The notes under the pieces are model-generated. The model was not told where the DNA came from and ran no database searches. It worked only from the letters and a program-made list of their open reading frames with translations. From contig NC_069135.1 in the NCBI RefSeq assembly GCF_026914265.1, forward strand, positions 1,319,001 to 1,383,000: DNA of 64,000 nucleotides. The letters run 5' to 3'. The position numbers and the translations under genes are program-made. This DNA comes from Mya arenaria. Its lineage: Eukaryota; Mollusca; Bivalvia; Myida; Myidae. This document shows, piece after piece, positions 1-12,756 of this stretch; the first letter of the stretch is position 1, and each line of letters opens with the position of its first letter.

Positions 1-501
1 AGAAAACTTCCTGATACAGAAACATTGATTTTTCTTTATACTTCATGTATGTATACACCAAGTCAGTGGTCAAAATTAGCACTTGCCCTAATGCCCTGCA
101 CTGGTTAAATGCTTGCCTGCCTTGCTCAAATGCTGTGTTTTATAAAGGGAGTGTATGAGTACGGGCATGTTCATCTAAAAGTCTAATTTCGATGACTGCC
201 ATGTTCACATTTTCATCAATTCATTTCATTTCTATTTACCTTAAACTCAAATCTCTATAATCTGTATTCAAACTGAATAAAAGCATATATTTTACACATT
301 ACTATGTATAATGACTCATTAGCGAGTAACTCTGTAGTATTAATAACCATGCTTGAGAACATGATGTACATGTCAATCATAAACATTACCTACTTTAGTC
401 ATGTTATTTTTTCTTTTTTTGGTTATTAATATCATTTTTCATCACCGAGTACCAACCTCAAGAAAAATGTGCCGACTGGGAAATCAGTTTAGTGAATTTA
501 C
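1..501. other. BAP1 intron, cut by window edge
   Basis: No coding similarity was seen on either strand. It lies 3' (leftward) of the last visible BAP1 exon, which ends in a clean GT donor at 501-500, so it is read as the start of the next BAP1 intron. Confidence 0.6.
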
Positions 502-3500
502 CTGTTGTAAGGCCTCAAGTACTATCTGTCTGTTTGTCTTCAGGGTGCTCAGTTTGTGTTCATAGAGGCTGACCTTGTCTGGGACAACTGCCATCAAGTT
601 GAACCGAATATCGTGGTACGGCTCACTGCAATGGCATGATGGCTAGAGTGAAGGTAACTTTCTTCTATGAAACACAGTTTCAGAGATAGGCAAGACATTG
701 TTTAAATGAATGATCAGTAAATAAGCCAATGTAACTAAGTATCTGCAAAAACAGGGGACACAACCTACCCTCCAGTGGCCATGCCAAGGCGCTCTGAGAT
801 CACTCGTCTGAACTTTTCTGTCCAGTCTTCATTCTTGTCCCATGGACCTGGAAATTTGGCACATTTACTATATAGAACTAGGTATATATATATTGTACCC
901 TATCAAGCAAAAAGCACAAGAGCAAAAAAAGTTATTATGAGAGATGCCTATGACAGATTTGCTTTAAATATATACATTCCCCTAGTCTATTGTACAGAAA
1001 AAACTTCATGTTCACATTGCATGAAGCGAAAGGGACCATGACGTCATTGCTTATAAAGAGTAACTCATTTAACCAATAGTATATGAAGTAACAATTATTG
1101 GCTATGTTTTTATTCAAGCATGCATTGCCAATAACCATACGTACCATGGTCTATGGGGTAGGGCTTCAGACCATCTAGTTCAAAGAGCCGCCCATGTATT
1201 GGCACGTAGCTAACGAAGTGGAAGGCCTCCATCGTACGCACAGTCATACCCTGCTGCTTCTCCGGCAACTGGCAAGACTCTCGTCTGAAAATCAACAACT
1301 ACATCTTGGATTTACCCCTACCTACTCCGGTTTTAAACAAAAAATAAAACTGCACTTTCTCTTTTATTTGCTTTGCTTGCTAGAAAATAATCGGCCTGTC
1401 AGTTAAATAAAGTATTTGAATGCTGTGGCCTAAGTTTAAACAATTTGCTTGATAACATTCAACATTTTTGCAATGTATTATTTGACTAGTGTAGAACATG
1501 CAAATTTATAATAATATAACATAATTTTAAAGACTTTGGCTTCTGGCTTGCCTATTAAAAAGAGACAACAAACAATTATAACGAAAAGTTAATGGCTAGA
1601 AGTATATCACAAAGTCTGTATAACAAATGTTATTCACAAATGACCAAACCTTGCATGGTTATTGTGGGCTCTGGCCAATTCTGGTATATTTCCTATGGCA
1701 TAACCTTTGTTCTGAAAAAAGATGCACAGTGTATTGGGAAAAATGTGAAATAAAGTTCACAGCATCATATACTGGAGAATCCAAGCATCTTTAATTTATT
1801 ATAAAAAAAATATCAATACAAGCACTATTCTATAATGTGTTACATTTTACAGTTAACTATTGTAGTTTACCTCTGGGTTCATATTTGTGCTGTCTGCCTT
1901 CAGGTTGGCGAGCGTTTCCCCAAGACTCACTTTCTCACAGTTCAGTAGCACACTAAGCAGGGCGTGTGTCGCACATGAGTTCGGGATCATCTATAACAGC
2001 AACAAGATTATCTATATTGTGATCATGCAATCTTGCGAAACATTTATACCCCCCCCCCCCCATACAAATCATATTGTGGATAATCAGTCTTTGCCTTTAT
2101 TTCTTTTCAGCACTTGTCCTTTCGGGCAAGCAGTTGAAGAAAACCACTTGCCCAAAAACAGTTTTACTTGCCCAAAATAACTATATTTCAATATAATAAT
2201 AACGTTCAATCAGGATTTGTGAATAGTTGCTGAAGAAATTATAAAAACAGAGGGATCGAAATATCAGGAAAATGCATTTGCCCGTTCAGGCAACCACCTG
2301 GGAATTTAGACTTGCCCGAAACAGTATTTACTTGTCCCGGGCTTCGGCAACCCAGTTACAACGAAGACTGGATAATGTGGAGTACAAGTCTTTAAACCTG
2401 ATCAAACAAGAGCTGTCAGTAGACAGCGCGCTCGACTATTCTCAGTGATTGACAATATAAAAAAATATCCATCCTGGAGGATATTGTTAAAGTGTAGTTA
2501 ATAACAGGACTTTGTAAATAGAAAAGAGTGTAAATAAAAAAGGCTTGTTGAATGGTCAATAGTAAGAACATTAATAATAAGATAATAGAAATTAAGGCAT
2601 ATTGTATCATTAGAAAAACATGTACAAGCATACATAAAACAGTAGCATAACAGGGCTTCGTTGGAAAAAACACCTGTGATAAAAAAATGTAAATAAAAAC
2701 AAGAATTAGTATTTATAGATAAATGGGGTTATGTTAAGACTTTTTCGGGTGTAAACTATCCAACACCTGGAAAATGCATAAGAAGTTTGAAACTGTGAGT
2801 CTTTAACAATCAATCTGAACATGCTAACAATGAGTTAAAAAGTTGTAGTAAGTCTGTATCATGATGGTGAACAAGTGTGCAAAGTTTCAAAGCCATATGT
2901 CAATGGACTATGAAATTATCTGAGGTGGTACGCAAACTTTAATGTAAATTCTAAGTCGAAAGAGGGGCATAATTCTGTCAAAATGCTTGATACAGTGACC
3001 TCCTCCTGTGAACAGGTTGGGGACATGATGGTGAACAAGCGTGCGAAGTTTCAAAGCCTTATGTCAATGGACTTTGAAAATATTTGAGCTGGTACGCAAA
3101 CTTTTACGTAAATTCTAAGTCGAAAAAGGGGCATAATTATGTCAAAATGCTTGATATAGTGACCTCCTCCTGTGTACAGGTTGGGGGCATGATGGTGAAA
3201 AAGCGAGCAAAGTTTCAAAGCCAGATGTCAATGGACTTTGAAAATATTTTAGGTGGTACGCAAACTTTAACGTACATTCTAAGTAGAAATGCTTGATAGA
3301 GTTACCTCCTTCTGTGTACAGGTTGGGGGCATGATGTGAACAAGTGTGCAAAGTTTCAAAGCCATATGTCAATGGACTTTCAAATATGAAAATATTTGAG
3401 GTGGTACGCAAACTTTAACATAAGTGGTTACGCCGACGCCGACGATCGGGTGACTAGGATAGAATTGTAATGTACATGTTCCAATGTTATACATTTAATT

Positions 3501-5905
3501 TTATCCATTATTCCATCTATAATCACTATGGATAGCAACTGTTACCAAAAAAATACCATTAATACCTGGTTAATCCAAATAAAACATTAAATGAAGATAA
3601 AATGTTGGGTTTTTTCAAAGCTCACTTTGATAAAAACAATTTGTTTTCTACCAACCTGCTGGGCAAAGAAGATATTGTTGACGATATCGCTGTCTGTGAC
3701 AAAACTCTCCTCATCCGTGGTTGTCTTCCTGCGCGAGCGCCTTTCCTCGATCCATCGAAACAGAAATATAAAACCATAGGTTGTCCTACAAAACAATACA
3801 ACTTTGTTAGTCCTATATTTATATAACTCATCTAATTTAATAAACTATTACACTATAAAATTACAATACATGTTTTGTTGTTGTTTTCAAGTCAAAAAAG
3901 AGACTAAACTAGACAACTGTTAAAGTCAGAGTTATGGGCCTTGTTATACATTTCGTATTGTCTCCGGCCACCTGTGTACCAGTTGAGTATCTTGAAAGTT
4001 GATATTGCACTTAAACAACCTTTTTTCTTTGAAAATCAGATGAGCTTAAACATGCTTCTTACTGCCCATACAGTTAAATGCAAATTGTACTGCAACTTGA
4101 TCTCTTACTGTAACAAAACCTTTCCTTTACAGGTACTCAATATTAATCTGGGCTATACAATAAAAAAAAGAGAATAGTTATTAAAATAGCATAAGAGTTT
4201 TGGGCACACTATGATTATGTGTTTAAGTTCATTACCCCTCAAATGATTTCTGTAAGTCGTAAATCTCTTCAACTTGGACTCCCTTCACACCTGGAGATAA
4301 AAGAATAAACAGTCATTCAATGTGAATTCACACTATGTTATAAAGGTTGAAAGAATGTGAACATATATAGAGTAAACAAATAGTAGTCTTTAAAATGTAG
4401 ATTCTTAGAATGTGCAAAGACACATATTACAACATCATCACCAAACATTTGAAGATTATGTTGCAATCAAATACAAATCTCAAATAATTTTCAATATGTC
4501 TTCTTCAGGAATGAAAGATGAAGAATTTATTTTTTTGAAGTTGCATGCATTTCTGTTCTCAACGTTTTCACTAATGCAGGTGATCACTACGACTGTGGCA
4601 TATAGCATTGGCAGAGTTTTGGGCTTGTTGATCAAATGTCAAATGTTGATGACTGTTCAAGTGAAAAAGAACTTTTTTATACATACCAAAATCTTGCAAC
4701 AGCAATGTAAACAACCCTGCAAAGGAAAACAGATTACATTACAATACACCTGAATACATGGGTTTTCCTCAAGAAAAGGCGGATATCTTTGAAGGCATCT
4801 TAGCCTGCTTTGAAAGAATCAACAGGGAATAGTCTGACTATAACTCATTAAGATACAACTATCAATGTATACCGTAATGCAAATGTTAGGTGATACTAAC
4901 TAAACAAGCTATAGTTTCACAAAAAAGTATTAATCTTATCTCTACTATGAAAGTATTGATGCATACTGAATTGTAACATTTGTTTAAAACACAATAGAAA
5001 TTATTAACATCTCATTTTTCTACAAAAAAATACATGTAGTTAACACATAATAAGTGCTTGAAGACTGTCATAGCCACAGAATTTTTGGTTCAAGTAAATT
5101 ATTTTCCCCTGACTTTTCTTAAATTATGTTTTCCAGTGACCAATTTAAGAAAAATCTCTGATCTTGAAAAACGAACAAATTTCTATTTCCTTCCCAATGA
5201 GCACAGGACCCAACCTTTATGACCCCCCCCCCCACACTCCCAAAAAAAATTGTTATTAAAAAAAATTGATTTTTTTATTTTTTTATTATTATACATATTA
5301 CAGGTTGACATGTTTAGGCCCTCATACTATGGTGTTTTTGTAAAGCTAGTTACTAACATATTTATCAACAAATCGTCTCCAAATAAATTGCATTTGCCTC
5401 AGAATATAATAAAGTTTGAGAAAATGTCCAACTTAAATACATTTCTATCAACAAAATGGACATTTCCAGCCAAAACTTTGAGAAAGCCAGGGTGGCCAAT
5501 TCAAAATCACCATCGTAATCTGTGTTTTCAACAAAACTTTATTTGTATCATCAAATAAAACAAACAGCAAGGCATGGAACTTGACCCAAAAGTAATATAT
5601 AACATGTTTGATAAAGTTCTTAAGCAGCTACCTTTCAAGTCCTTTGATAGTTAGTATTAGAATATGATAATGGGAATATTTTTTTCATAGAATGTTTGGT
5701 TGATACTTAAGTTTTTGTGAGAACTGACCATGTTTAAATGATCTTATTTTTAGGGGTGCGTGACAAAAGTGTGGGGCGTCCTGTAAACGTAACTGCTGCC
5801 TGTTGATTAATTGGTACGAAGACAAATGGGTACGAATGAAAAATTGTGTTTTTCAACAGTATTTGTACCTGGATCGCTTTCTAGTTCGAGCCAGCCTTTG
5901 TTCAT
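502..5905 (-). CDS. BAP1: Ubiquitin carboxyl-terminal hydrolase BAP1/calypso, N-terminal part (nine exons)
   Basis: This is the nuclear deubiquitinase that, with ASXL partners, removes monoubiquitin from histone H2A. Exons on the minus strand are 5905-5869, 4716-4687, 4290-4236, 3785-3656, 1990-1871, 1711-1650, 1284-1145, 847-769 and 625-502. All have AG/GT borders and joining phases, giving 259 codons. The protein starts [13 protein letters not shown], as in vertebrate BAP1. The UCH domain fills residues 1 to about 240. The triad is C90 (in [16 protein letters not shown]), H167 (in [11 protein letters not shown]) and D182 (in RLFELDG), each one or two residues earlier than in human. Residues 41-84 include [18 protein letters not shown] and [11 protein letters not shown], and the visible end is [16 protein letters not shown] followed by VLEALQQ. 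The C-terminal HCF-binding, ULD and nuclear-signal region lies beyond the left edge. It differs from UCHL5 in lacking that protein's sequence after RFNLMAVV. No damage was seen. Confidence 0.96.
2100..2345. repeat. Low-copy repeat with recurring ACTTGCCC motif
   Basis: ACTTGCCC or CTTGCCCGAAA recurs several times here, and a further diverged stretch with ACTTGCCCTAATGCC lies near 80-130. It is probably a fragment of a dispersed family, placed in the BAP1 introns. No function is visible. Confidence 0.35.
2406..3462. repeat. Dispersed ACAAGAGCTGTC-type repeat with ~163-bp internal tandem units
   Basis: The element begins ACAAGAGCTGTC followed by AGACAGCGCGCTCGAC and ends near GCCGACGCCGACG and GACTAGGATAG. 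Its right half has about 3.5 tandem units of 142-165 bp, each with AAGTTTCAAAGCC, GTCAATGGACT and GGTGGTACGCAAACTTTAA. I recall both ends as very common in bivalve genomes. It lies in BAP1 intron 4. It has no credible reading frame and no mobilising enzyme. Confidence 0.7.
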
Positions 5906-7298
5906 TTTCAGTGATGACTCTGTTTCTTGCAGACCGCCTGAAAATTAGAGTTATATCACGTTCATTTTACTATTGTTTATATTTTGCTAAAATGTTATAA
6001 ATTGTCCTCCATTGTGAAGAGCATCAAACGAACCACCGTAACGTACCAAAGAAATCACAGTTTGTTGGTGAATGTCGTTATTTTGTTTGCAAATTAGAAG
6101 CGAGCACGGTTCTGTCGAACTTGCTCAAAGTGTGATCTCTCACCAATAACCGAATATGTTTTGATTTTTTTTTTAAATCATGAATTACTGTTTCCTTCTC
6201 TTTTGCATATTGCAATTTATTTTGTGTTTATAAAAAATATCAACTAGTTAATTTTATACCAATCTAGGAGCAGTGGTTCCGGTATCAGTTTATACCAATT
6301 TTAAACGAATCCATGACCAGGGTATGCTCGATTAAAACCCAGTGCTATAATTGGTGGTTATTTCAACCAACCAGGATGAAACTTGGTGAGACCTTGAGAC
6401 CTTAACAACCGCAAACGACCATTTCAAACAAAGCCACTCGATCGTGTTTTCTGATGTCTGGTATATGTGAACACGACTCAATACTCATGGAGCTTGATAT
6501 TCGAATAATATAAGTCATCAACATTTTGCGGAAAATACAATTCTAAAGGAAGTCTCGGTGAGATAGCAAACCATTTAAAAACGATACTGTAAAAGCTGTC
6601 TTTTGGAGTCATTTGCTGACAATGAATTTTAAGTATCAATAGAAAAAAGAGCATACCACTCAAACTATCCATGAATAAAGACTATTGCCTTTTGATCTCT
6701 CATGATATAAAAAAGAAAAGAGACAGGCAATACAAATAGAGGAAAACTAATCTTAAAAAGACGAAGCATATCTCGAAAGTCAAAGGACTTTTTGTACGCT
6801 TGCATGATACGGGAAACCCAAGACAGGCCAGTGATCCTATATGTAATATTTAAAGGTGGGTGACAATATAAGAGTTAGATTTATTACTTCGATAGAATGT
6901 GGCTTATATGCATTTTTAACTCTGTCTCAGTTTGGTTGTTGCTTAGCTTTGATATATCATTAGCATTATAATTGTTCATTACCTTGCAAGTTTTCGCATC
7001 AGGGTATAAACAGAAAAACACGTTGGGGTGGAAATGTTGCAGACATTCGTACGAGAATCATTCGCTGTTATATATGCTTGTTATATATGCTTGTTTGTTT
7101 ATCATTTGAGTTTATCAAGGTCTGCCCGCGCCCATTGCCTGCATTATGGCTTGACCCAGCCGTGACGCCATCACGACTTAAATTGTGTTTAGATGCCATA
7201 AGTGACATGAGATCGAAGTGACAGAAATTCGTATACATTAAGAATGTATGGCAGATAGGTTTAAAGAAGCTTCTTGTAAGTTTTCCATTACCCAATTA
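5906..7298. other. Intergenic region upstream of BAP1
   Basis: This lies upstream of the BAP1 start codon and probably holds its 5' UTR and promoter. No TATA box or other site could be fixed by eye. From about 7115 to 7245 it holds a copy of a dispersed repeat (CTGCCCGCGCCC, ATGGCTTGAC, GTGACGCCATCA) that recurs near 37117-37220 and 54388-54425. Confidence 0.5.
7115..7245. repeat. Dispersed CCCGCGCC/ATGGCTTGAC repeat, copy 1
   Basis: It shares CCCGCGCC, ATAATGGCTTGAC-like, GCCGTGACG/ATGTCATCA and AAGTGACGTGAGAT-like blocks with the copies at 37117-37220 and 54388-54425. It is non-coding and probably an old element fragment. Confidence 0.5.
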
Positions 7299-7760
7299 CA
7301 GTGCACGTATACCACGTGATAAATTCCGTCATAAATGCTACGTCGGAAGGCAATATTTTAATTGAAAAACACTTTAAACAAAGAAAACTTCAATATTTCT
7401 TCACCATTTTAAATGAAACAAAGCGCAGTCTACGTAGCTAACGTAGCCCTGCCTTCGGTCTTTTACCAAAGTTTGATTGATAGTTCAGTTTCGACAAACC
7501 TTTTCACAATACGGCCGTCTGACGGAGCACTGTCAAAACATGATTTTGGAAAAGTGTTTGATGAAACTAATGACTTTATCAATTTTCAGTAATAATACAA
7601 ATGCGGTGCTCTTTAAGCGGCATAGACTGCCCTTTGTTTCATTTAAAATGGTGTTGTAAAAGAAAAGTTTTGATACAAGTCTTCATTTTAAGCAAAATGT
7701 TGCCTTCCGACGTAGCATATATGACGTAATTTATCACGTGGTATACATGTACACACACTG
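7299..7760. mobile_element. Non-autonomous TIR element (MITE-like)
   Basis: The left end CAGTGCACGTATACCACGTG and the right end, inverted (CAGTGTGTGTACATGTATAC), match. The match continues inward through ATAAATT, CGTCATA and GCTACGTCGGAAGGCAA, then on through AAACAAAGnGCAGTCTA-type sequence, so roughly 140 bp at each end pair as inverted arms. The centre is about 170 bp with no coding. A target-site duplication could not be fixed. Terminal CAGTG resembles hAT-type ends, but that is only a suggestion. Confidence 0.65.
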
Positions 7761-7980
7761 AACTACACGGTTGATAAAACATAATCACAAATGCGAACGT
7801 GTCCTACTAACATCTATGTATAATAATTATTTTACTCATCGATACCGAAATTTTCGAAAAAGACATACAATGTACAATTGCAGTATAAAAAACGAGTAGT
7901 AGTAGTGGCGAGCGAGCCTACGCCGGTACAATAAAGAAAAAAAGAAACCTAGAAGCCCGATACCTTATCCATTCGCCCAC

Positions 7981-8396
7981 ATGGACTCATACCACGAACC
8001 TATACAATCAATACGTCCATGCTCATACCACGGACCTATACGTCCATGCTCATACCACGAACCTATTCAATCAATACGTCCATGCTCATACCACGAACCT
8101 ATACAATCAATACGTCCATGCTCATACCACGGACCTATACAATCAATACGTCCATGCTCATACCACGGACCTATACGTCCATGCTCATACCACGAACCTA
8201 TACAATCAATACGTCCATGCTCATACCACGAACCTATACAATCAATACGTCCATGCTCATACCACGGACCTATACGTCCATGCTCATACCACGAACCTAT
8301 ACAATCAATACGTCCATGCTCATACCACGAACCTATACAATCAATACGTCCATGCTCATACCACGGACCTATACGTCCATGCTCATACTAAGCTGA
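7981..8396 (+). repeat. Minisatellite of alternating 27- and 36-bp units
   Basis: Units begin CCATGCTCATACCACG(A/G)ACC and differ by a 9-bp insertion (CAATCAATA-type). About 13 units alternate in a partly regular order. Both unit lengths are multiples of nine, so two frames stay open across the array. There is no start context, conserved domain or flanking exon signal, so it is read as non-coding. Confidence 0.85.
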
Positions 8397-8584
8397 CTTT
8401 AGTTGTATTGAAAATAGTTTTAGCATCACATTAATATAACGTCAATCAACAGATCACGCCAAGTGCTGTACAGCCCTTTCAACGGTGGAATCGCCTTAGT
8501 AACGCATTTCAAAATTGTGGACTTCAATGATAATATTTGAGCGTACATGTATCTCAACATTTGTTGGATATGGTTCTCAGCCAT

Positions 8585-8695
8585 CCGTATCTTAGTTTTA
8601 ACACTATTGGTGACCTGCAACATTTTATTTCGTAACTTTAAAAAAAAAACGTATTAAGAGCATTTTACAAACCATGAACGAGTCCTTTTAAGAAT
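8585..8695 (+). repeat. Short dispersed repeat ending ATGAACGAGTCCTTT
   Basis: It shares TATCTTAGTTTTAACACT at one end and AACCATGAACGAGTCC at the other with copies at about 23368-23470. Related ends with ATGAGCGAGTCCCTTT occur at 28120-28190 and 45745-45800, and an inverted one starts near 45357. It is a small SINE-like or MITE-like family, not classified. Confidence 0.5.
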
Positions 8696-9381
8696 GGCTG
8701 ACAGCTTTCATCTTAATTCTATGTAAATTCTAAAATACACATTATAATTACAGTTTATAAAATAATAAGATATAAAGGTAACTTTGAACACGTTTTTCAT
8801 TTAAATAAAATAAGCAAATTTAATGTATTTTATTGAAGTATAATCCACATTTCTGCTATGTACAGAGCCTTTTTTAACTACCACACGATTTTTCTTCCAC
8901 ACAATTTAGACATTTTCTTACATACAAATGTTAAAAAATCTTATGAAATAAGAACATATAACAGCATTGTTCAGAATTTGTGTCCTGATCAGATTTGTAC
9001 CGTCAACCAGTATACATTCTCGGTCACCAGAGTCGGATGATACTACTGGTACAGTACATATATTTGATTTATCATTATCAAACCTTTGATGAATGAGAAT
9101 GCCAGTATACAGTACTGTATGTAAAGAGATCAAACAACAGTCAAATCCTTTTTTACTGCGGTATTTCAAACATTTACTTGGTTTTGAGTTTTGTATAAAT
9201 AAATTGATCTCGAAGGCGACATTTAACATGGCCTTTTATATTGATAAGTATATGTTGGTACATTTGTTGTTTCGAGGTGTTCGGCTGTCGGAGCAGCTTT
9301 TTCCGCTTTTTTCAAGCTTCTACTGGACCTTGACAATATATTGTGTGCGCATATCTCTTTGCTTGAATTAAAGATCTAAAC

Positions 9382-12099
9382 ATGTCAGGAAGAGACGGTA
9401 CTGTGCTTCAATTTATTGTAGTTGATTATAAACTTATGTGGAAGTATATATGTTTTCATTTTCGAAAAAGAGAAATCTCCTCTTAGTTGTGTTCGATACA
9501 TGCGTAAATGATTGTGAAATAGCTAAAAGTGACTGGAATTCAAACGATGATAAGTTTTAAATTTTTAGTGACACGACTGTTTGATTTTGTTAATTCGAAC
9601 AGTTTTGACAGTTTTTTTATTAATGTTTTTGTTAAAAGTTTTTGTTGTATTAACTTTAAACATTGCATGAACCATGTTTCATAATGTTTGGTGTAAATCT
9701 GTCATACTACATATTGGGTGCAGGACGAAGTATTATTTATGGCCAAAAAATCTTCATTTTAAACACAGTAAATCACCTTGGTGGTATGGAGTATGAATTT
9801 CCCGATCGCTTTTATAATAATTTTTTATCCAAAAAGTAATATCTCAATAACGATACTGGTGTGCTGTGAAGAGGAATCAACTCAATCAAATCAGCTTTTG
9901 AAATTGTAACAGTTGTGTCCCTTACTTCGAAAAAATCATATTCCCTACCACTGGCAATGATTACTATAAAAAAATAAGGAGCAATACTTGTAATTAACCT
10001 AAACATGTCAAAAACCAGATTACTTATGCGTCTACATGTATAACAGTTGAATATATTTATTTAAAGCATTGAAAATGTGCATTTGGTCTGTGACGTCATT
10101 CCCCCGCATGCTTCATGTTTACATTAAAGCTGCATGGGATTTTCAAGGATAATACAGATCTAAAATTGATGACACTTCATAGTTGTTGCAATGGCAAGCA
10201 TTTGTATCTGTCTAGATCATCAAACTATCGAGAGGTAAACAAATGCATGTTTAAACAGGTGATGGGTATTCAAATACTGCTCAGGTTATACAGCTCAACC
10301 AGTATATGTTTTGGGCTATTACTAAAACACAGGTCGCCGTACCTGTACAGGACTTTAATTCTTGTTCAAAAAAGTATTTGTAGTAGAATTTGATAACAAT
10401 CTTTTTGAGAAGGCTACACTATACCATTACCTGTCAATAATGTAGAATCTTCTAAATGATATCTGAAATGTTACACATGCTTTTGTTATTGCGAGTCCTA
10501 TTCTAGGGTTTGCAAGTAGCCACAGTGAAAACTGGTTATTCCTCCAGGAAGCTTAGGGAGCTTGGACTATGAGGATTTCTATTTGTTCTGTAATTTAACA
10601 GGGTCAATGTTAAGAAGTGGCTATATTTGCCTACTGTACTTTATCTGACTATGAAAAAACAAATTATATGCTCTGATAACTATTTCGTCCAAATCTGCAC
10701 AAAACATCTGAATGGTAGCTACATCATTATCAGCTTCCTTGAAGTCTAATTCAGCAACTTTGCGCACATACTGTTATTAAAGAAACTTAATCAATTTTAA
10801 TACATTTTCAGGTGGAAAGAAGAAGCCTTTGAAAGCTCCAAAGAAGCAAAAGGATGATATGGATGAGGTATTTTTTATATAATAGGAATTTGAAGACAAT
10901 TTGAATTGTTTTGTTTCTTGATTTCATGTATTTAAATATTGCACTGCTATCAGCCTTCTGTTTCAATTATATCAAGTTTTATATGGGTACTGTACTTACT
11001 CAATCATGGCGGACATCATGAAAACCTTCTGTCCAATTGTCGACTGGTAACTTTCCTATCTGTCGGAGACAAATGGTAACTGTTTCTGTCCATTTGGTGA
11101 CATAAAATGTCAAACTTTAAATAAATTTGTTTCAGATTGTTTGTAGCGATAACTAGAAATGTGCATGCACAATTGTATTAGCGTTGTTGTTAAGAACAAT
11201 TTTACAGGAACTCATGAGCTTTAGCATTTATCTTTTGCAAAGCAGCATGGATCTGAAATCGATAAGTTATAGAGGTTTATTTGTCACACAGTCATAATGC
11301 TTTCTAGACTGACAAAAGATGCTGTCAGTCCAATTGACTGACTCTTTTCCTGAACGTTCACAATTTCTCTCATGGTATGAAAAAAATGATGACATTAATT
11401 TATTCTATCTTTGAAAGAACTTTTACTGGGAAAAAATTAGATTGTTATAAGTAATATGAGATAAATCATTAAAGAGTATGTACAATTACTTTCACAGGAG
11501 GACGTTGCCTTCAAGCAGAAGCAGAGGGAAGCACAAAAAGCTCTCCAGGCAGCGAAAGAAGCTGCTGGTGGCAAGAAAGGACCGTTACGTAAGGAGATAC
11601 ATATTTCTTCTATATGCATTATTAATCTGCAAGCAATTTATATCGCAAAATATATTTATTAACAGCGATTTTTTTTGGAATTATTATTACAGCCTGTGCC
11701 TTGCAAATTGGGAAAAAAAGTTGACTGGGAAAAATACAAATTTAGGCCAAAATAGCTAATATTAAGCATACATTATGCTGTGAAAGAGTAAATATTGTCA
11801 AGATATTGTTTATTTATATTTATTTTTTAATATTGGGCTTTATATAAGAATGGCATTTTCATCATTGGAGAATGGTGTTAAAGTAATTAAGGTTTTAAAC
11901 TACATATTGAAAAGCAATTCCATTTTTTTTTTTCAAACGGCTATAAAAATGGTAGAGTCCGAACCTTTTTCGTAGTTTGGGTCAGGTAACCCGAACTAAA
12001 TGTATTTTTTAGGCCCATATGTGATATGAAACATGTTTAGCCTATTTTCTTTGGCTTATTTCAGTCGGCGGTGGTATCAAGAAGTCGGGAAAGAAGTGA
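9382..12099 (+). CDS. TMA7: Translation machinery-associated protein 7 (TMA7/CCDC72), complete, four exons
   Basis: This is a small, very basic protein that associates with ribosomes in yeast and is conserved across eukaryotes. Exons are 9382-9397, 10812-10867, 11498-11588 and 12065-12099, all with GT-AG introns and consistent phases. They encode 65 residues plus a TGA stop (the human protein has 64). The N-terminus reads MSGRDGGKKKPLKAPKKQ, the middle EEDVAFKQKQREAQKAL, and the C-terminus GGGIKKSGKK, the family's signature end. The start is chosen because MSGR-GGKKKPLK is the conserved N-terminus. Three possible AATAAA signals follow at 12430, 12451 and 12474. It lies head to head with BAP1. 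The gene looks intact. Confidence 0.95.
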
Positions 12100-12429
12100 C
12101 ACAGTGGAGAAAACTCCATATTATTTTTATAATTTAACTCATGGACTATGTGTTCCTTAAGAAGAAATGGTTCTTTTGTTTGAATTATTTTATGATGCAA
12201 ACCTGATTTTTTGCAACCTTATCATTTGTCATAAAAAGAATTTTTGCTTCAGCATTTCCATGGATATACATGTATTAAAATGGTACATTAATGATCTTCT
12301 GTCGTATTTCTTGAGTTTAAATAGTGTTGTCAAGATCTGTGCAATTGGTTTGGTCTTGAGGGGACATATGCCTGTTGGTTTGAAATAATCAAATGGGTAT
12401 TGAATTATCTCCTTTGCTTTTACATTTTT

Positions 12430-12479
12430 AATAAATTGTTTGTGCATCTTAATAAAAATCATGCAAAATTTAAAATAAA
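12430..12479 (+). terminator. Candidate TMA7 polyadenylation signals
   Basis: AATAAA occurs at 12430-12435, 12451-12456 and 12474-12479, about 330-380 bp after the TMA7 stop codon. Which one is used cannot be told from sequence. Confidence 0.5.
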
Positions 12480-12756
12480 AGTTGAATTTTGTTAACATAT
12501 TTGATGTTTTTTATGAACCACACTGTCTGTCCTTCCACATCTTAATGCCCCCTGAAAGCAGAGCATTTAGTTGCCGCTTTGTCAGTCTGTCCTTCTGTCC
12601 GTCAAACTTTTGTCCTAAGAATAACTTCAAAACTTCTGAACGGATTGAAATAAAATTTGGTATAAATATATATATAGGGATGACAATAACAAGAAGTGCT
12701 ATGCACAAGAATAATCCCTTTCTGCATATTTAATAGGTTATTTCTCTTTAATCATT

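Noticed and set aside
7981-8396. Plus-strand frames of 125 and 136 codons
   Set aside because: Minisatellite without splice or start support.
9812-10006. Minus-strand 64-codon frame in TMA7 intron 1
   Set aside because: No domain, repeat or splice evidence; consistent with chance in A+T-rich DNA.
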